A stretch of 38,882 nucleotides of DNA from Ruminococcaceae bacterium UBA1767 (lineage in GTDB: Bacteria > Bacillota > Clostridia > Oscillospirales > Acutalibacteraceae), in NCBI GenBank assembly GCA_002315505.1, contig DCGX01000054.1, positions 6,654 through 45,535 of the forward strand. The letters run 5' to 3'. Positions within the stretch are counted from its first letter, which is position 1. Every line of letters starts with the position of its first letter. Made by a program: the position numbers and the translations under genes. This document shows positions 23,353-31,373 of the stretch, in pieces. The notes beneath the pieces were generated by a model. It was not told the DNA's origin and did not search any database. It saw only the letters and a program-made list of their open reading frames with translations.

Positions 23353-25743
23353 ATGGATAAACACTATCTTGCACTTGAGCTTGACAAGGTACTCGAAATG
23401 CTCGCAGGTCACACATCGTGCGACGATGCACGTCAGTCGGCTCTTGAAATAAAACCCGAAACGAATCTTGACCTTGCTCAGAGTCTTATGAATCAGACAA
23501 AAGATGCTCATATGCTTTTAGCACGTTTCGGCGGCCCGTCATTCGGCGGTCTGAAAAACGTCAACAATGCACTTTTCCGTGCGGATGCAGGCAGTGTGCT
23601 GAATTTACGTGAACTGCTTGACATTGCCTGTGTGCTTCATGTAATCCGTTCAATCGTTTCGTGGCACGAAACAAACGAGGGTGTGCAGACTTCACTCGAC
23701 GTTTTCTTCAATTCGCTTGTTCCGAACAGATTCCTTGAGGATTCAATCACAACCGCAATTCTTTCAGAGGAAGAAGTTGCAGACAATGCCTCACCTACCC
23801 TTGCGGATATTCGCAGAAAAATCAAGGTGCAGGAATCAAAGGTACGTGACCAGCTCGCAAAATACACACGCAACACGGATATGTCAAAATATCTTCAGGA
23901 CAACATTATTACTATGCGTAACGGCAGATATGTTATTCCTGTCAAAAATGAACATCGAAGCGAAGTACCCGGTCTTGTTCACGACACCTCTTCAAGCGGT
24001 GCAACAATTTTCGTTGAGCCGATGGCAATTGTCGAAGCAAACAATCAGATTAAAATTCTTAAGAACAAGGAGCAGGATGAAATTGACCGAATTCTTGCGG
24101 AGCTTTCTGCGAATGTCGGCAATTTTGCGAACACAATAAAAAGCAGTTACGAATGTGCCGTTGAGCTTAATCTTATTTTTGCAAAAGCACAGCTCGGCTA
24201 CGCAATGAGAGCATCTGTTCCCGAACTGAATGACGAGGGAATTATCGAGCTTCGACGTGCAAGACATCCGTTAATCGATAAAAAAACTGTAGTCCCCGTT
24301 GACATTCGTCTTGGCAGTGACTACGATACAATAGTAATAACAGGTCCGAACACGGGCGGTAAAACTGTTTCAATTAAAACAATCGGAATTATGTCACTTA
24401 TGGCAATGTGCGGACTTATGCTCCCCGTTGATGACAGAAGTAAAATTTCTGTTTTTGACCACATACTTGCCGATATCGGTGACGAGCAAAGCATTGAGCA
24501 ATCACTTTCAACATTTTCATCTCATATGACAAGAATTGTTGAAATTCTTAAAACTGCCGACAACCACAGTCTTGTTTTAATCGATGAGCTTGGTGCAGGA
24601 ACAGACCCTGTCGAGGGTGCGGCACTCGCTGTTTCGATTCTCGAGCAATTGAGAAATCAGGGTGCGAAGATTGCTTCAACCACCCACTATGCGGAATTAA
24701 AATCCTATGCACTTCAGACCTCGGGCGTAATCAACGGAAGCTGTGAGTTTGACGTTAAATCTCTCAAGCCTACATACAGACTTCTTATCGGTGTCCCGGG
24801 ACGTTCAAATGCTTTTGCGATTTCACAGCGCCTCGGTCTGAGTGAAGATATTATTGAACACGCACAGGAGCTTGTTTCAAGTGAAAATGTGCGATTCGAG
24901 GATGTTGTTGATAAGCTCGAAAAAAGCCGACTTGAAATGGAGAAGGAGCACGATGAGGCTCGCAAAATCCGTGATGCAGCAAACAAGGAGCTTGAAAAAG
25001 CAAAGCAGATGCGTGACGAGATACAACATCTTCGTGACAAAGAGCTTGAAAATGCAAAGGGTCAGGCAATGCGAATTACCGAGCAGGCAAAGCGAGAGGC
25101 GTATCAGCTTCTCAACGACCTTGAAGAGCTTAAAAAGCAACAGGCAAAAGAAAAAGATGCAAACGAGATGGCTCGCCGTGCAAGAGCGGTCATCCGTAAG
25201 GATATGAATTCCATTGATTCCGTAACCGACCCGATTATCGGTGCGATGGATTCGGACGAAGACTACAAGCTTCCACGACCGCTACAGGTCGGTGACACCG
25301 TTATCATCGCTGACCTCGGCAACGAAGCGACAGTTGTTACTCTCAGGGACAAAAAAGGTCTTGTTCAGGTTCAGATGGGCACAATGAAAACAAAAGTCAA
25401 AGAGGAAAACCTCAGACTTGTAATAAAGCAGAAAAAAACAAAATCACAGCCAAAGCGAACTGTTGCCACAGGAAAAATGGAGAGCAAAATGAATATGGCT
25501 GTAAACACAAGCCTTGACCTGCGTGGAATGAATGTTGAAGAAGGTCTTATGGAGCTTGACCGATACATTGACTACGCACTCAGAATGGGCATAAACGAAT
25601 TTACGGTTATTCACGGCAAGGGTACAGGTGTTCTTCGTACCGCTGTCAGAAATTACCTCAAGCACAGCTCCTTCGTCAAATCGAGCCGACTCGGTGCTTT
25701 CGGTGAGGGAGAGGACGGTGTTAGCATTGTCACTCTCAAATAA
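23353..25743 (+). CDS. mutS2: MutS2 family endonuclease/ATPase (RqcU-like)
   Basis: A 796-residue MutS2. There is no mismatch-recognition domain I. The core and clamp region (about 1-300) lead to the ATPase with Walker A GPNTGGKT (331-338), the Walker B region HSLVLIDELGAGTDP and the STTHYAELKSYA motif. A long charged coiled coil (about 510-650), a KOW-like segment (about 655-695) and the C-terminal Smr nuclease domain follow (LDLRG from residue 721, HGKGTG at about 754-759). MutS2 acts on branched DNA and, in Bacillus, on collided ribosomes. ATG 23344 is in frame and overlaps the recO stop, but AAAGGA is spaced correctly for ATG 23353. Complete and of normal length. Confidence 0.96.
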   Translation: MDKHYLALELDKVLEMLAGHTSCDDARQSALEIKPETNLDLAQSLMNQTKDAHMLLARFGGPSFGGLKNVNNALFRADAGSVLNLRELLDIACVLHVIRSIVSWHETNEGVQTSLDVFFNSLVPNRFLEDSITTAILSEEEVADNASPTLADIRRKIKVQESKVRDQLAKYTRNTDMSKYLQDNIITMRNGRYVIPVKNEHRSEVPGLVHDTSSSGATIFVEPMAIVEANNQIKILKNKEQDEIDRILAELSANVGNFANTIKSSYECAVELNLIFAKAQLGYAMRASVPELNDEGIIELRRARHPLIDKKTVVPVDIRLGSDYDTIVITGPNTGGKTVSIKTIGIMSLMAMCGLMLPVDDRSKISVFDHILADIGDEQSIEQSLSTFSSHMTRIVEILKTADNHSLVLIDELGAGTDPVEGAALAVSILEQLRNQGAKIASTTHYAELKSYALQTSGVINGSCEFDVKSLKPTYRLLIGVPGRSNAFAISQRLGLSEDIIEHAQELVSSENVRFEDVVDKLEKSRLEMEKEHDEARKIRDAANKELEKAKQMRDEIQHLRDKELENAKGQAMRITEQAKREAYQLLNDLEELKKQQAKEKDANEMARRARAVIRKDMNSIDSVTDPIIGAMDSDEDYKLPRPLQVGDTVIIADLGNEATVVTLRDKKGLVQVQMGTMKTKVKEENLRLVIKQKKTKSQPKRTVATGKMESKMNMAVNTSLDLRGMNVEEGLMELDRYIDYALRMGINEFTVIHGKGTGVLRTAVRNYLKHSSFVKSSRLGAFGEGEDGVSIVTLK

Positions 25744-26602
25744 CAAAGGCAGGTTAATGGTCATTGTTTCAATGTTCACCTTCGGTACATTGGGCTTGTT
25801 CATTAACAACATTGCCTTTCCGTCATCATTCATTGCACTTTGTCGTTCGGCAATCGGTGCCCTTATGATTGGCTTATATATGCTGATTTCAAGGCACAAA
25901 ATTGATTTTTCGTCAATAAAACAAAACCTTAAATTCTTGCTTCCTGCAGGAATTGCGTTAGGATTTAACTGGATTTGTCTTTTTGAAGCATACAAATATA
26001 CAGGTGTTGCCGTTGCTACACTTTGCTATTATATGGCACCTGTAATAATTATCCTCGTATCCCCGTTCCTGTTAAAAGAAAAGCTGACACCTCTTAAGGG
26101 CATCACCTCAGCATTCGCAATTATCGGAGCTGTTCTCATTTCGGGAATTGTAACAGGCACGGTTAAAAGCGCTAAAGGCATTTTTCTCGGTCTTTTTGCC
26201 GCCGCTCTTTATGCAGGAATTGTAATGGCAAACAAGTGCATTAAATGTCTGTCGTCAATCGACGTTACCTTTGTTCAGCTCGGCATTGCGGCGGTAGTAA
26301 TGCTCGTTTATGTTTTGCTTACGGAAAAAATTTCCGAATTCACTTTTGACAGAACTTCTGTTATTTTCACAATTATTGTCAGCATAGTACATACAGGAAT
26401 TGCATACCTGCTTTATTTCACGGCACTGCAATCTGTTCCTGCACAGACGGCAGCAATAACAAGCTATATCGACCCTGTTACTGCGATTATACTTTCTGCC
26501 GTTGTGCTTAACGAAAAAATGACTATCGTACAGATTATCGGTACTGTTTTGATTCTCGGCGCTACTCTTTTTAATGAATTAGGAAGTGTTAAAAAGCAAT
26601 GA
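25727..26602 (+). CDS. EamA (DMT-superfamily) transporter
   Basis: A polytopic membrane protein with ten hydrophobic segments in two five-helix EamA repeats. The typical first-helix sequence is KGRLMVIVSMFTFGTLGLF, and helix-end motifs include YYMAPVIIILVSPFLLKEKL and SYIDPVTAIILSAVVLNEKM. Such proteins export or import amino acids and other metabolites; the substrate is unknown. Start choice is uncertain. TTG 25727 (291 residues, overlapping mutS2 by 17 bases, with GGTG 6 bases upstream) keeps the usual Lys-Gly before helix 1. ATG 25757 (281 residues) is the alternative. The stop overlaps the next gene (ATGA). Confidence 0.85.
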   Translation: MSLSNNKGRLMVIVSMFTFGTLGLFINNIAFPSSFIALCRSAIGALMIGLYMLISRHKIDFSSIKQNLKFLLPAGIALGFNWICLFEAYKYTGVAVATLCYYMAPVIIILVSPFLLKEKLTPLKGITSAFAIIGAVLISGIVTGTVKSAKGIFLGLFAAALYAGIVMANKCIKCLSSIDVTFVQLGIAAVVMLVYVLLTEKISEFTFDRTSVIFTIIVSIVHTGIAYLLYFTALQSVPAQTAAITSYIDPVTAIILSAVVLNEKMTIVQIIGTVLILGATLFNELGSVKKQ

Positions 26603-27243
26603 AAGATTTAATTATTATCGGTGCAGGCGGTCTCGGAAGAGAAACAATTTTTATCATTGAAAGAATTAACTATTTTGCCGACCAATGGAACATACTCGGC
26701 TTTCTTGACGACAGCTCCGAAAAACAGGGAAAAAGAATTGATGGCTATGACGTGTTAGGCACAGTTGCTGATGCAAAGAAATTCAGCGATGCATATTTTC
26801 TTTGTGCTGTCGGCAATCCGTATATACGCAAGTTAATCGTTGAAAGACTTGAATCGGATTTTGAAATCAAGTTCGCAACGGTAATTGACCCGAGCTGTAT
26901 GTGCAGTTTAAAACGACTTAACATCGGCGAAGGCTGTGTTATCTGCTCGACAACATACATCACACTTGATATCGACATCGGTCGACATTCGTATATCGGT
27001 GGTAATACGACAATCGGACACGACTCAAAAATCGGTGAATTTGTATCCGTTTACGCAGGTACAAATATTGCAGGTACTGTAACAATCGGTGATAACTGCG
27101 AAATCGGTACGGGAAGTAAAATTATTCAGCAGCTACACGTCGGCTCAGACACTATTATCGGTGCAGGCTCGGTTGTAATCAGAGATATCCCGAATAATTG
27201 CGTTGCAGCAGGAGTGCCTGCAAGGGTGATTAAATCGAAATAA
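26599..27243 (+). CDS. NeuD/PglD-type sugar O/N-acyltransferase
   Basis: A 214-residue left-handed beta-helix acyltransferase. The N-terminal Rossmann-like PglD_N domain starts MKDLIIIGAGGLGRETIFII, with LGFLDDS. From about residue 105 come hexapeptide repeats (IGEGCVICSTTYI, IGRHSYIGGNTTIGHDSKIG, VTIGDNCEIGTGSKI), ending GAGSVVIRDIPNNCVAAGVPARVIKSK. His139 in TIGHDSKIGE is the probable catalytic base. Relatives acetylate sialic acids, bacillosamine precursors or other cell-surface sugars. No partner glycan genes lie beside it. Translation is coupled to the EamA gene by a 4-base overlap, and a terminator follows. Confidence 0.87.
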   Translation: MKDLIIIGAGGLGRETIFIIERINYFADQWNILGFLDDSSEKQGKRIDGYDVLGTVADAKKFSDAYFLCAVGNPYIRKLIVERLESDFEIKFATVIDPSCMCSLKRLNIGEGCVICSTTYITLDIDIGRHSYIGGNTTIGHDSKIGEFVSVYAGTNIAGTVTIGDNCEIGTGSKIIQQLHVGSDTIIGAGSVVIRDIPNNCVAAGVPARVIKSK

Positions 27244-27269
27244 CATCAGTCCATACTATATTATAAAAT

Positions 27270-27301
27270 AACGGTGCGTTCAGATTGTGAACAGCACCGT
27301 T
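27270..27301. terminator. terminator at the end of the phoH-acyltransferase operon
   Basis: AACGGTGC (27270-27277) pairs with GCACCGTT (27294-27301), continued by GTTCA/TGAAC after a one-base bulge, with a 5-base loop. T-rich sequence follows rightward (TTAAATTTTTATTT). Leftward it is followed by ATTTTATAA, so it could also end the transcript of the divergent promoter at 27412-27440. Confidence 0.85.
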
Positions 27302-27411
27302 TAAATTTTTATTTAATTATTTTTCATATAATAAGTTTTCTCTTAAATTCCCTCCAATACGAATTATCCTTATGACTCTGCATAAAATATATATTAATTT
27401 CCCTTGCAATC

Positions 27412-27440
27412 AGTATATACCAATATGGTTTATATGTCAA
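27412..27440 (-). promoter_or_regulatory. strong leftward promoter with no obvious gene
   Basis: On the minus strand TTGACA (27435-27440), a 17-base spacer and TATACT (27412-27417) give a near-perfect sigma-A promoter. The spacer contains the dyad ACCATATTGGT. A transcript from about 27405 would meet the hairpin at 27270-27301 after roughly 135 bases. Within it I see only a 19-codon ORF without a well-placed ribosome site. Confidence 0.6.
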
Positions 27441-27454
27441 TATACCATTTTGGT
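27419..27454. promoter_or_regulatory. paired operator-like dyads upstream of the small XRE gene
   Basis: ACCAATATGGT (27419-27429) and ACCATTTTGGT (27444-27454) share the ACCA-N3-TGGT dyad with centres 25 bases apart. The first lies in the spacer of the leftward promoter. The second lies just upstream of the extended -10 (TGTGATAAT, 27456-27464) of the rightward XRE gene. This is a typical layout for an autoregulating repressor. Confidence 0.6.
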
Positions 27455-27482
27455 TTGTGATAATATTTTTTTGGTGATAAAT

Positions 27483-27707
27483 ATGTATAGAAGAATCAGA
27501 GAACTTCGGGAAGACAAAGATTTATTGCAAAAAGATTTAGCCGAATACTTAAACTGTACACAGGTTGCATATTCAAGATATGAGCTTGGTACAAGGGATA
27601 TACCCACAGACATTCTTAAAAAAATAGCATTGTTTCATAATACAAGCACCGACTATCTGCTTGAATTAACCAACAATCCGGCACCATACAAAGACAGAAA
27701 AATCTGA
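27483..27707 (+). CDS. small XRE-family transcriptional regulator
   Basis: A 74-residue protein that is essentially one helix-turn-helix of the XRE/HTH_3 family: MYRRIRELREDKDLLQKDLA, with recognition region CTQVAYSRYELGTRDIPTD and ending in IALFHNTSTDYLLELTN. The frame is open 37 codons upstream, but that extension is AT-rich leader and contains the operator dyads. GGTGAT lies 5 bases before ATG 27483. It probably represses its own promoter and the divergent one through the ACCA-N3-TGGT sites. There is no other domain, and target genes beyond this region are unknown. Confidence 0.85.
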   Translation: MYRRIRELREDKDLLQKDLAEYLNCTQVAYSRYELGTRDIPTDILKKIALFHNTSTDYLLELTNNPAPYKDRKI

Positions 27708-27731
27708 TGCTTTTATCGGCTCAGCTATCGG

Positions 27732-27774
27732 AATCGGGACTTTTTTGAAAATCAATTTCAAACAGGTTCCGATT
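27732..27774 (+). terminator. terminator of the small XRE gene
   Basis: AATCGGGAC (27732-27740) pairs with GTTCCGATT (27766-27774, one G-T pair), and TTGAAA with TTTCAA inside. It is followed by ATTTTTATATTTC. Confidence 0.7.
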
Positions 27775-27936
27775 ATTTTTATATTTCTTGACTTTTCCAC
27801 AATGTTTAACTGGAAAACACATTTTTCCCCTACGTAATACTCGAAATTTGTGCAGTCCTCAGGCGACAGGTTGTCGCCACTACGGAATGAATTTTACTTG
27901 AGATTATTTCTCCTCCTTAAAATGATATTACTTTCA

Positions 27937-27990
27937 GCCTCCCTTGTGCAAAGGGATGTGGATTTGACGAAGTCAAAGACGGAGGGATTG
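27937..27990. repeat. REP-like palindromic intergenic element
   Basis: GCCTCCC at the left pairs with the GGAGGG at the right end. Between them are two hairpins, CCCTT-gtgc-AAAGGG and TTTGAC-gaa-GTCAAA, giving a three-way folded unit. Its layout resembles the short palindromic repeats with a CTCCCTTGTGCAAAGGGA core that I recall from many Ruminococcaceae genomes. Only one copy is visible here. Confidence 0.6.
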
Positions 27991-28056
27991 TTTGTGCCTG
28001 AGATTCTTCGTCTTATGCAACTCATAACAGCATACGTAACAAATCGAAAAAATAAA

Positions 28057-28082
28057 ACACCCACGGAATTAACCGTGGGTGT
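28057..28082. terminator. terminator of the ribosomal protein operon
   Basis: A perfect 10-bp stem, ACACCCACGG with CCGTGGGTGT, and a 6-base loop. On the minus strand TTTTATTTTTT follows. TCTTTTT follows on the plus strand, so it may act both ways. Confidence 0.92.
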
Positions 28083-28101
28083 TCTTTTTCGGGAAATCCG
28101 A

Positions 28102-28458
28102 TTATTTAGACTCTTTGTCAACGAGCTCGATAATGCACATTTCAGAAGCATCACCGCGACGTGTACCTGTCTTAATAATACGGCAATAGCCGCCGTTTAC
28201 ATCCTTGTATTTAGGAGCAATCTCATCAAAAAGCTTCTTAACAACGTCTTCTTTAGTAACGTATGCTAAAACCTGTCTTCTTGCATGAAGTGTGTTATCC
28301 TTAGCTATGGTGATCATTTTCTCAGTCATAGCACTAACTTCTTTTGCTCTTGTAACGGTGGTCTCTATTCTGCCGCTTTCTAAGAGGTATGTTACCATGC
28401 CTCTGAGCATTGACTTACGATGGTCACTTGCTCTTCCAAGCTTTCTGGAACCTGGCAT
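28102..28458 (-). CDS. rplQ: 50S ribosomal protein L17
   Basis: A 118-residue L17, part of the large subunit near the tunnel exit. KLGRASDHRKSMLRGM at the start and GGYCRIIKTGTRRGDASEM near the end are diagnostic. It is the last gene of the alpha operon, with GGAGTG before the ATG, 50 bases after rpoA and followed by the operon terminator. Confidence 0.97.
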   Translation of the reverse strand: MPGSRKLGRASDHRKSMLRGMVTYLLESGRIETTVTRAKEVSAMTEKMITIAKDNTLHARRQVLAYVTKEDVVKKLFDEIAPKYKDVNGGYCRIIKTGTRRGDASEMCIIELVDKESK

Positions 28459-28508
28459 TTAAAGTCACTCCTTTACCGTTAGTGGTTAAAATTGAATGTT
28501 ACAGTGAA

Positions 28509-29459
28509 TTATTCTTCTTCTCTGCGCAAATCATAGCCGAGTGAAGCGAGCTTAGCAACAACCTCATCAAGAGATTTTCTGCCAAGGTTACGAACCTTCA
28601 TCATATCGTCTTCTGACTTACCGATAAGATCTTCAACTGTATTAATACTTGCTCTCTTCAAGCAATTAAAAGAGCGCACAGACAGGTCAAGTTCCTCAAT
28701 GGTCATCTCCAAAACTTTTTCCTTGCCATTCTTTTTATTCTCAACCATGATCTCAGTATCGAAAGCCTCATCAGAAAGATCTCCGAAAAGACTGAGATGC
28801 TCGTTGAGGATCTTGGCGCCCAGAGAAACGGCTTCCTGTGCGGAAATTGTACCGTTTGTCCACACCTCAAGCGTGAGCTTGTCATAGTCAGTAATCTGAC
28901 CAACACGTGTGTTCTCGACTGTGTAATTTACCTTTAATACCGGTGAATATATAGAGTCGATTGCGATAACACCTATTGGTGGGTTAAGATACTGCTTGTT
29001 TCTTTCTGCAGAAACATATCCTCTGCCCTTATCGCAAGTAATCTCCATAACAACATGAGCATCACTGTCAAGAGTAGCGATGTGAAGATCCGGATTAAGG
29101 ATTTCGACATCAGAATCTGTCTTGAAGCTGCCTGCTGTAATTTCACCTGCACCCTTAACATCAATGTACATAGTCTTAGGCTCATCACCATTGATTTTAA
29201 GGATTACGCTCTTCAAATTAAGTACGATTTCGGTAACATCTTCTTTAACGCCCGGAATCGTTGAGAATTCATGAAGAATTCCGTCAATCTTAACGGAAGT
29301 TATTGCGTAGCCCGGCAAAGAAGAAAGGAGAACACGACGAAGGCTGTTGCCAATAGTTGTGCCATAACCTCTCTCCAATGGCTCTACGACAAATTTACCG
29401 TAAGTACCATCAGGTAAAACATCGGCTGTTTCGATTCTTGGTTTTTCTATGCCAATCAT
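28509..29459 (-). CDS. rpoA: DNA-directed RNA polymerase subunit alpha
   Basis: A 316-residue alpha subunit. The N-terminal assembly domain (about 1-230) contains GYGTTIGNSLRRVLLSSLPG, the dimerisation and beta-contact region. A short linker (KKNGKEKVLEM) leads to the C-terminal domain (about 250-312), with SVRSFNCLKRASINTVEDL and RNLGRKSLDEV, which binds UP elements and activators. AAGGAGGG precedes the ATG. Its place between rpsD and rplQ is the usual clostridial order. Confidence 0.98.
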   Translation of the reverse strand: MIGIEKPRIETADVLPDGTYGKFVVEPLERGYGTTIGNSLRRVLLSSLPGYAITSVKIDGILHEFSTIPGVKEDVTEIVLNLKSVILKINGDEPKTMYIDVKGAGEITAGSFKTDSDVEILNPDLHIATLDSDAHVVMEITCDKGRGYVSAERNKQYLNPPIGVIAIDSIYSPVLKVNYTVENTRVGQITDYDKLTLEVWTNGTISAQEAVSLGAKILNEHLSLFGDLSDEAFDTEIMVENKKNGKEKVLEMTIEELDLSVRSFNCLKRASINTVEDLIGKSEDDMMKVRNLGRKSLDEVVAKLASLGYDLRREEE

Positions 29460-29498
29460 TCAAAACCCTCCTTGTTGTATTAAGTATACGGTTAATTA

Positions 29499-30122
29499 TT
29501 ATTTTGAATAAAGCTCGACGATAAGCTGTTCCTCAACAGGACAAGCGATCTGATCTCTCTCAGGGAGAGCAACGATCTTAGCCTGAGTATCAGCAGCCTT
29601 ATCAAGCCACTGTGGAACAGGACGAGCACCGTTTGTTTCGAGGACTGCCTTAATCTTTGCACTGTCCTTGCTGCCTTCGGCAATTGCAACAACGTCGCCT
29701 GCCTTCATAAGATATGAAGGGATGTTTACCTTACGACCGTTAACATTGAAATGACCATGTGTTACAAGCTGTCTTGCTTCTGCTCTTGAGTTAGCCCAAC
29801 CCAAAAGATAAACAACATTGTCTAAACGGCTTTCGCAAAGTCTGAGAAGGTTAGTACCTGTCATACCCTGCTTACGTTCTGCTGTAAGGAAATAATTATA
29901 AAACTGACTTTCCGGAATACCATAGTATCTCTTAGCCTGCTGCTTAGCACGAAGCTGGAGACCATACTCGGAAGTCTTCTTGCGGCTCTGACCATGCTGG
30001 CCAGGTGCGTATGAACGACGCTCCAAAGCACACTTGCCTGTGTAGCATCTTTCACCCTTGAGGAAAAGCTTCTTTCCCTCACGGCGGCACATTTTACAAA
30101 CCGCACCGGTATATCTTGCCAT
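29499..30122 (-). CDS. rpsD: 30S ribosomal protein S4
   Basis: A 207-residue S4, a primary 16S rRNA-binding protein that nucleates small-subunit assembly. The N-terminus has a Cys cluster (C9, C12, C26, C31), so it is the zinc-binding C+ form. The S4 RNA-binding domain includes CESRLDNVVYLLGWANSRAE and ARQLVTHGHFNVNG. Bacillus keeps rpsD elsewhere; clostridia carry it here in the alpha operon, where S4 often acts as translational repressor. No repressor pseudoknot was worked out. Confidence 0.97.
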   Translation of the reverse strand: MARYTGAVCKMCRREGKKLFLKGERCYTGKCALERRSYAPGQHGQSRKKTSEYGLQLRAKQQAKRYYGIPESQFYNYFLTAERKQGMTGTNLLRLCESRLDNVVYLLGWANSRAEARQLVTHGHFNVNGRKVNIPSYLMKAGDVVAIAEGSKDSAKIKAVLETNGARPVPQWLDKAADTQAKIVALPERDQIACPVEEQLIVELYSK

Positions 30123-30150
30123 TTGTAGTTACACCTCCTGATATTATAGG

Positions 30151-30558
30151 TTATACACGTCTTCTCTTCGGCGGACGGCAGCCGTTATGAGGAATTGGAG
30201 TTACGTCCTTGATAAGGCTAACTTCCAAACCTGCTGTCTGCAATGCTCTGATTGCAGCTTCACGTCCTGCTCCCGGACCCTTAACGTAAACCTCAACAGT
30301 TTTCATACCATGCTCCATAGCTGCCTTTGCAGCTGTTTCAGCAGCAGTCTGAGCTGCGAACGGAGTAGACTTCTTTGAACCTCTGAAGCCCATCTCACCA
30401 GCACTTGCCCATGATACTGCGTTACCCTGTGTATCACTGATGGTAACAATAGTATTGTTGAAGGTGGATTGGATATGAGCTGCGCCGCGTTCAATGTTCT
30501 TGCGTTCACGGCGTCTGCGTGTTGCAGTGCCCTTTTTAGCGGAACCCTTAGGTGCCAT
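30151..30558 (-). CDS. rpsK: 30S ribosomal protein S11
   Basis: A 135-residue S11 of the platform. The start is rich in Lys and Arg (KGTATRRRRERKNIERG). HIQSTFNNTIVTISDTQGN, GFRGSKKSTPFAAQ, VKGPGAGREAAIRAL and the C-terminal DVTPIPHNGCRPPKRRRV are family signatures. TAGGAGGG precedes the ATG. It lies between rpsM and rpsD. Confidence 0.97.
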   Translation of the reverse strand: MAPKGSAKKGTATRRRRERKNIERGAAHIQSTFNNTIVTISDTQGNAVSWASAGEMGFRGSKKSTPFAAQTAAETAAKAAMEHGMKTVEVYVKGPGAGREAAIRALQTAGLEVSLIKDVTPIPHNGCRPPKRRRV

Positions 30559-30573
30559 ATTATCCCTCCTATA

Positions 30574-30942
30574 TTACTTCTTCTTGTTTGCAATAGTCTT
30601 TTTCGGACCCTTGCGTGTACGAGCGTTTGTCTTTGAGCGCTGACCTCTTACAGGCAGGCCCTTTCTGTGGCGTACGCCACGATAACAACCGATTTCGATA
30701 AGTCTCTTAATATCGAAAGCTGTTTCTCTGCGGAGATCACCCTCAACCTTAACGTTGTGGTCAATGTACTCACGCAATTTTGCTACATCGTCTTCTGAAA
30801 GATCCTTAACTCTGATGTCAGGATCTACACCTGTAGCTGCGATAATGTCGCTAGCTGTTTTACGTCCAATACCGTAGATATAAGTAAGAGCGATTTCTAC
30901 TCTTTTCTCTCTCGGTAAGTCAACACCTGAAATACGCGCCAT
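30574..30942 (-). CDS. rpsM: 30S ribosomal protein S13
   Basis: A 122-residue S13 of the head, contacting P-site tRNA and L5. MARISGVDLPREKRVEIAL opens it, with YGIGRKTASDI and RGVRHRKGLPVRGQRSKTNA later and a basic C-terminal tail. An ATG at 30960 is in frame, but GGAGGTG lies inside that extension, so ATG 30942 is the start and gives the normal length. Confidence 0.97.
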   Translation of the reverse strand: MARISGVDLPREKRVEIALTYIYGIGRKTASDIIAATGVDPDIRVKDLSEDDVAKLREYIDHNVKVEGDLRRETAFDIKRLIEIGCYRGVRHRKGLPVRGQRSKTNARTRKGPKKTIANKKK

Positions 30943-30978
30943 TCTCAGTTGCACCTCCATAAAATGGTTTGCGTCGGA

Positions 30979-31092
30979 TTAGCCCTGACGCTGCTTGTGC
31001 TTAGGATTTTCACAGATAACCATTACTTTTCCCTTGCGCTTAATAATCTTGCACTTCTCGCAAATTTTCTTTACAGAAGGTCTGACTTTCAT
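30979..31092 (-). CDS. rpmJ: 50S ribosomal protein L36
   Basis: A 37-residue L36 beginning MKVRPSVKKICEKCKIIKRK and ending CENPKHKQRQG. The zinc-binding C+ set is present (two Cys in CEKC, Cys in ICEN and His in KHK). GAGGG precedes the ATG. It sits between infA and rpsM as in most Firmicutes. Confidence 0.97.
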   Translation of the reverse strand: MKVRPSVKKICEKCKIIKRKGKVMVICENPKHKQRQG

Positions 31093-31141
31093 TTGAATGC
31101 CCTCCTTGAAAAATTAGCATTGAATAAATTAATTATTCAGC

Positions 31142-31360
31142 TTATTTTGATCGCCATGTTATTCTTCCTTTGGTGAGGTCATATGGCGAAACTTCAACCG
31201 TCACCTTATCTCCCGGTAGAATTCGAATGTAATTCATTCGAAGCTTTCCGGAAATGTGTGCTAAAATCTTGTGTCCGTTTTCGAGCTCTACCTGGAATGT
31301 AGCGTTTGGCAAAGCCTCAACAACTACGCCGTCAAGTTCGAGCATATCCTGTTTTGACAT
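31142..31360 (-). CDS. infA: translation initiation factor IF-1
   Basis: A 72-residue single S1/OB-fold protein that binds the A site of the 30S subunit during initiation. LDGVVVEALPNATFQVELEN, HISGKLRMNYIRILPGDKV and SPYDLTKGRITWR are the family motifs. AAGGAGGG lies before the ATG. It follows map directly; no KOW-domain gene is inserted as in some clostridia. Confidence 0.97.
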   Translation of the reverse strand: MSKQDMLELDGVVVEALPNATFQVELENGHKILAHISGKLRMNYIRILPGDKVTVEVSPYDLTKGRITWRSK

Positions 31361-31373
31361 ATACTATCCCTCC

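Larger units (their letters stand above)
27708..28101. other. gene-free stretch between the XRE gene and the ribosomal operon
   Basis: No supportable gene. It holds a terminator for the XRE gene (27732-27774), a small hairpin GGCGACA/TGTCGCC (27862-27878), a REP-like palindromic element (27937-27990) and the ribosomal operon terminator (28057-28082). Open frames crossing it lack ribosome sites. Confidence 0.7.

Noticed and set aside
27310..27411. 30-codon minus-strand frame opening at a TTG near 27410 and ending RENLLYEK
   Set aside because: Its only start lies at or upstream of the predicted transcription start, and no ribosome site precedes it. The 19-codon ATG ORF in another frame also lacks a well-placed ribosome site.
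27850..28269. 139-codon rightward frame across the repeat and the rplQ end
   Set aside because: It runs through a palindromic element and a terminator and overlaps rplQ antisense; no ribosome site.
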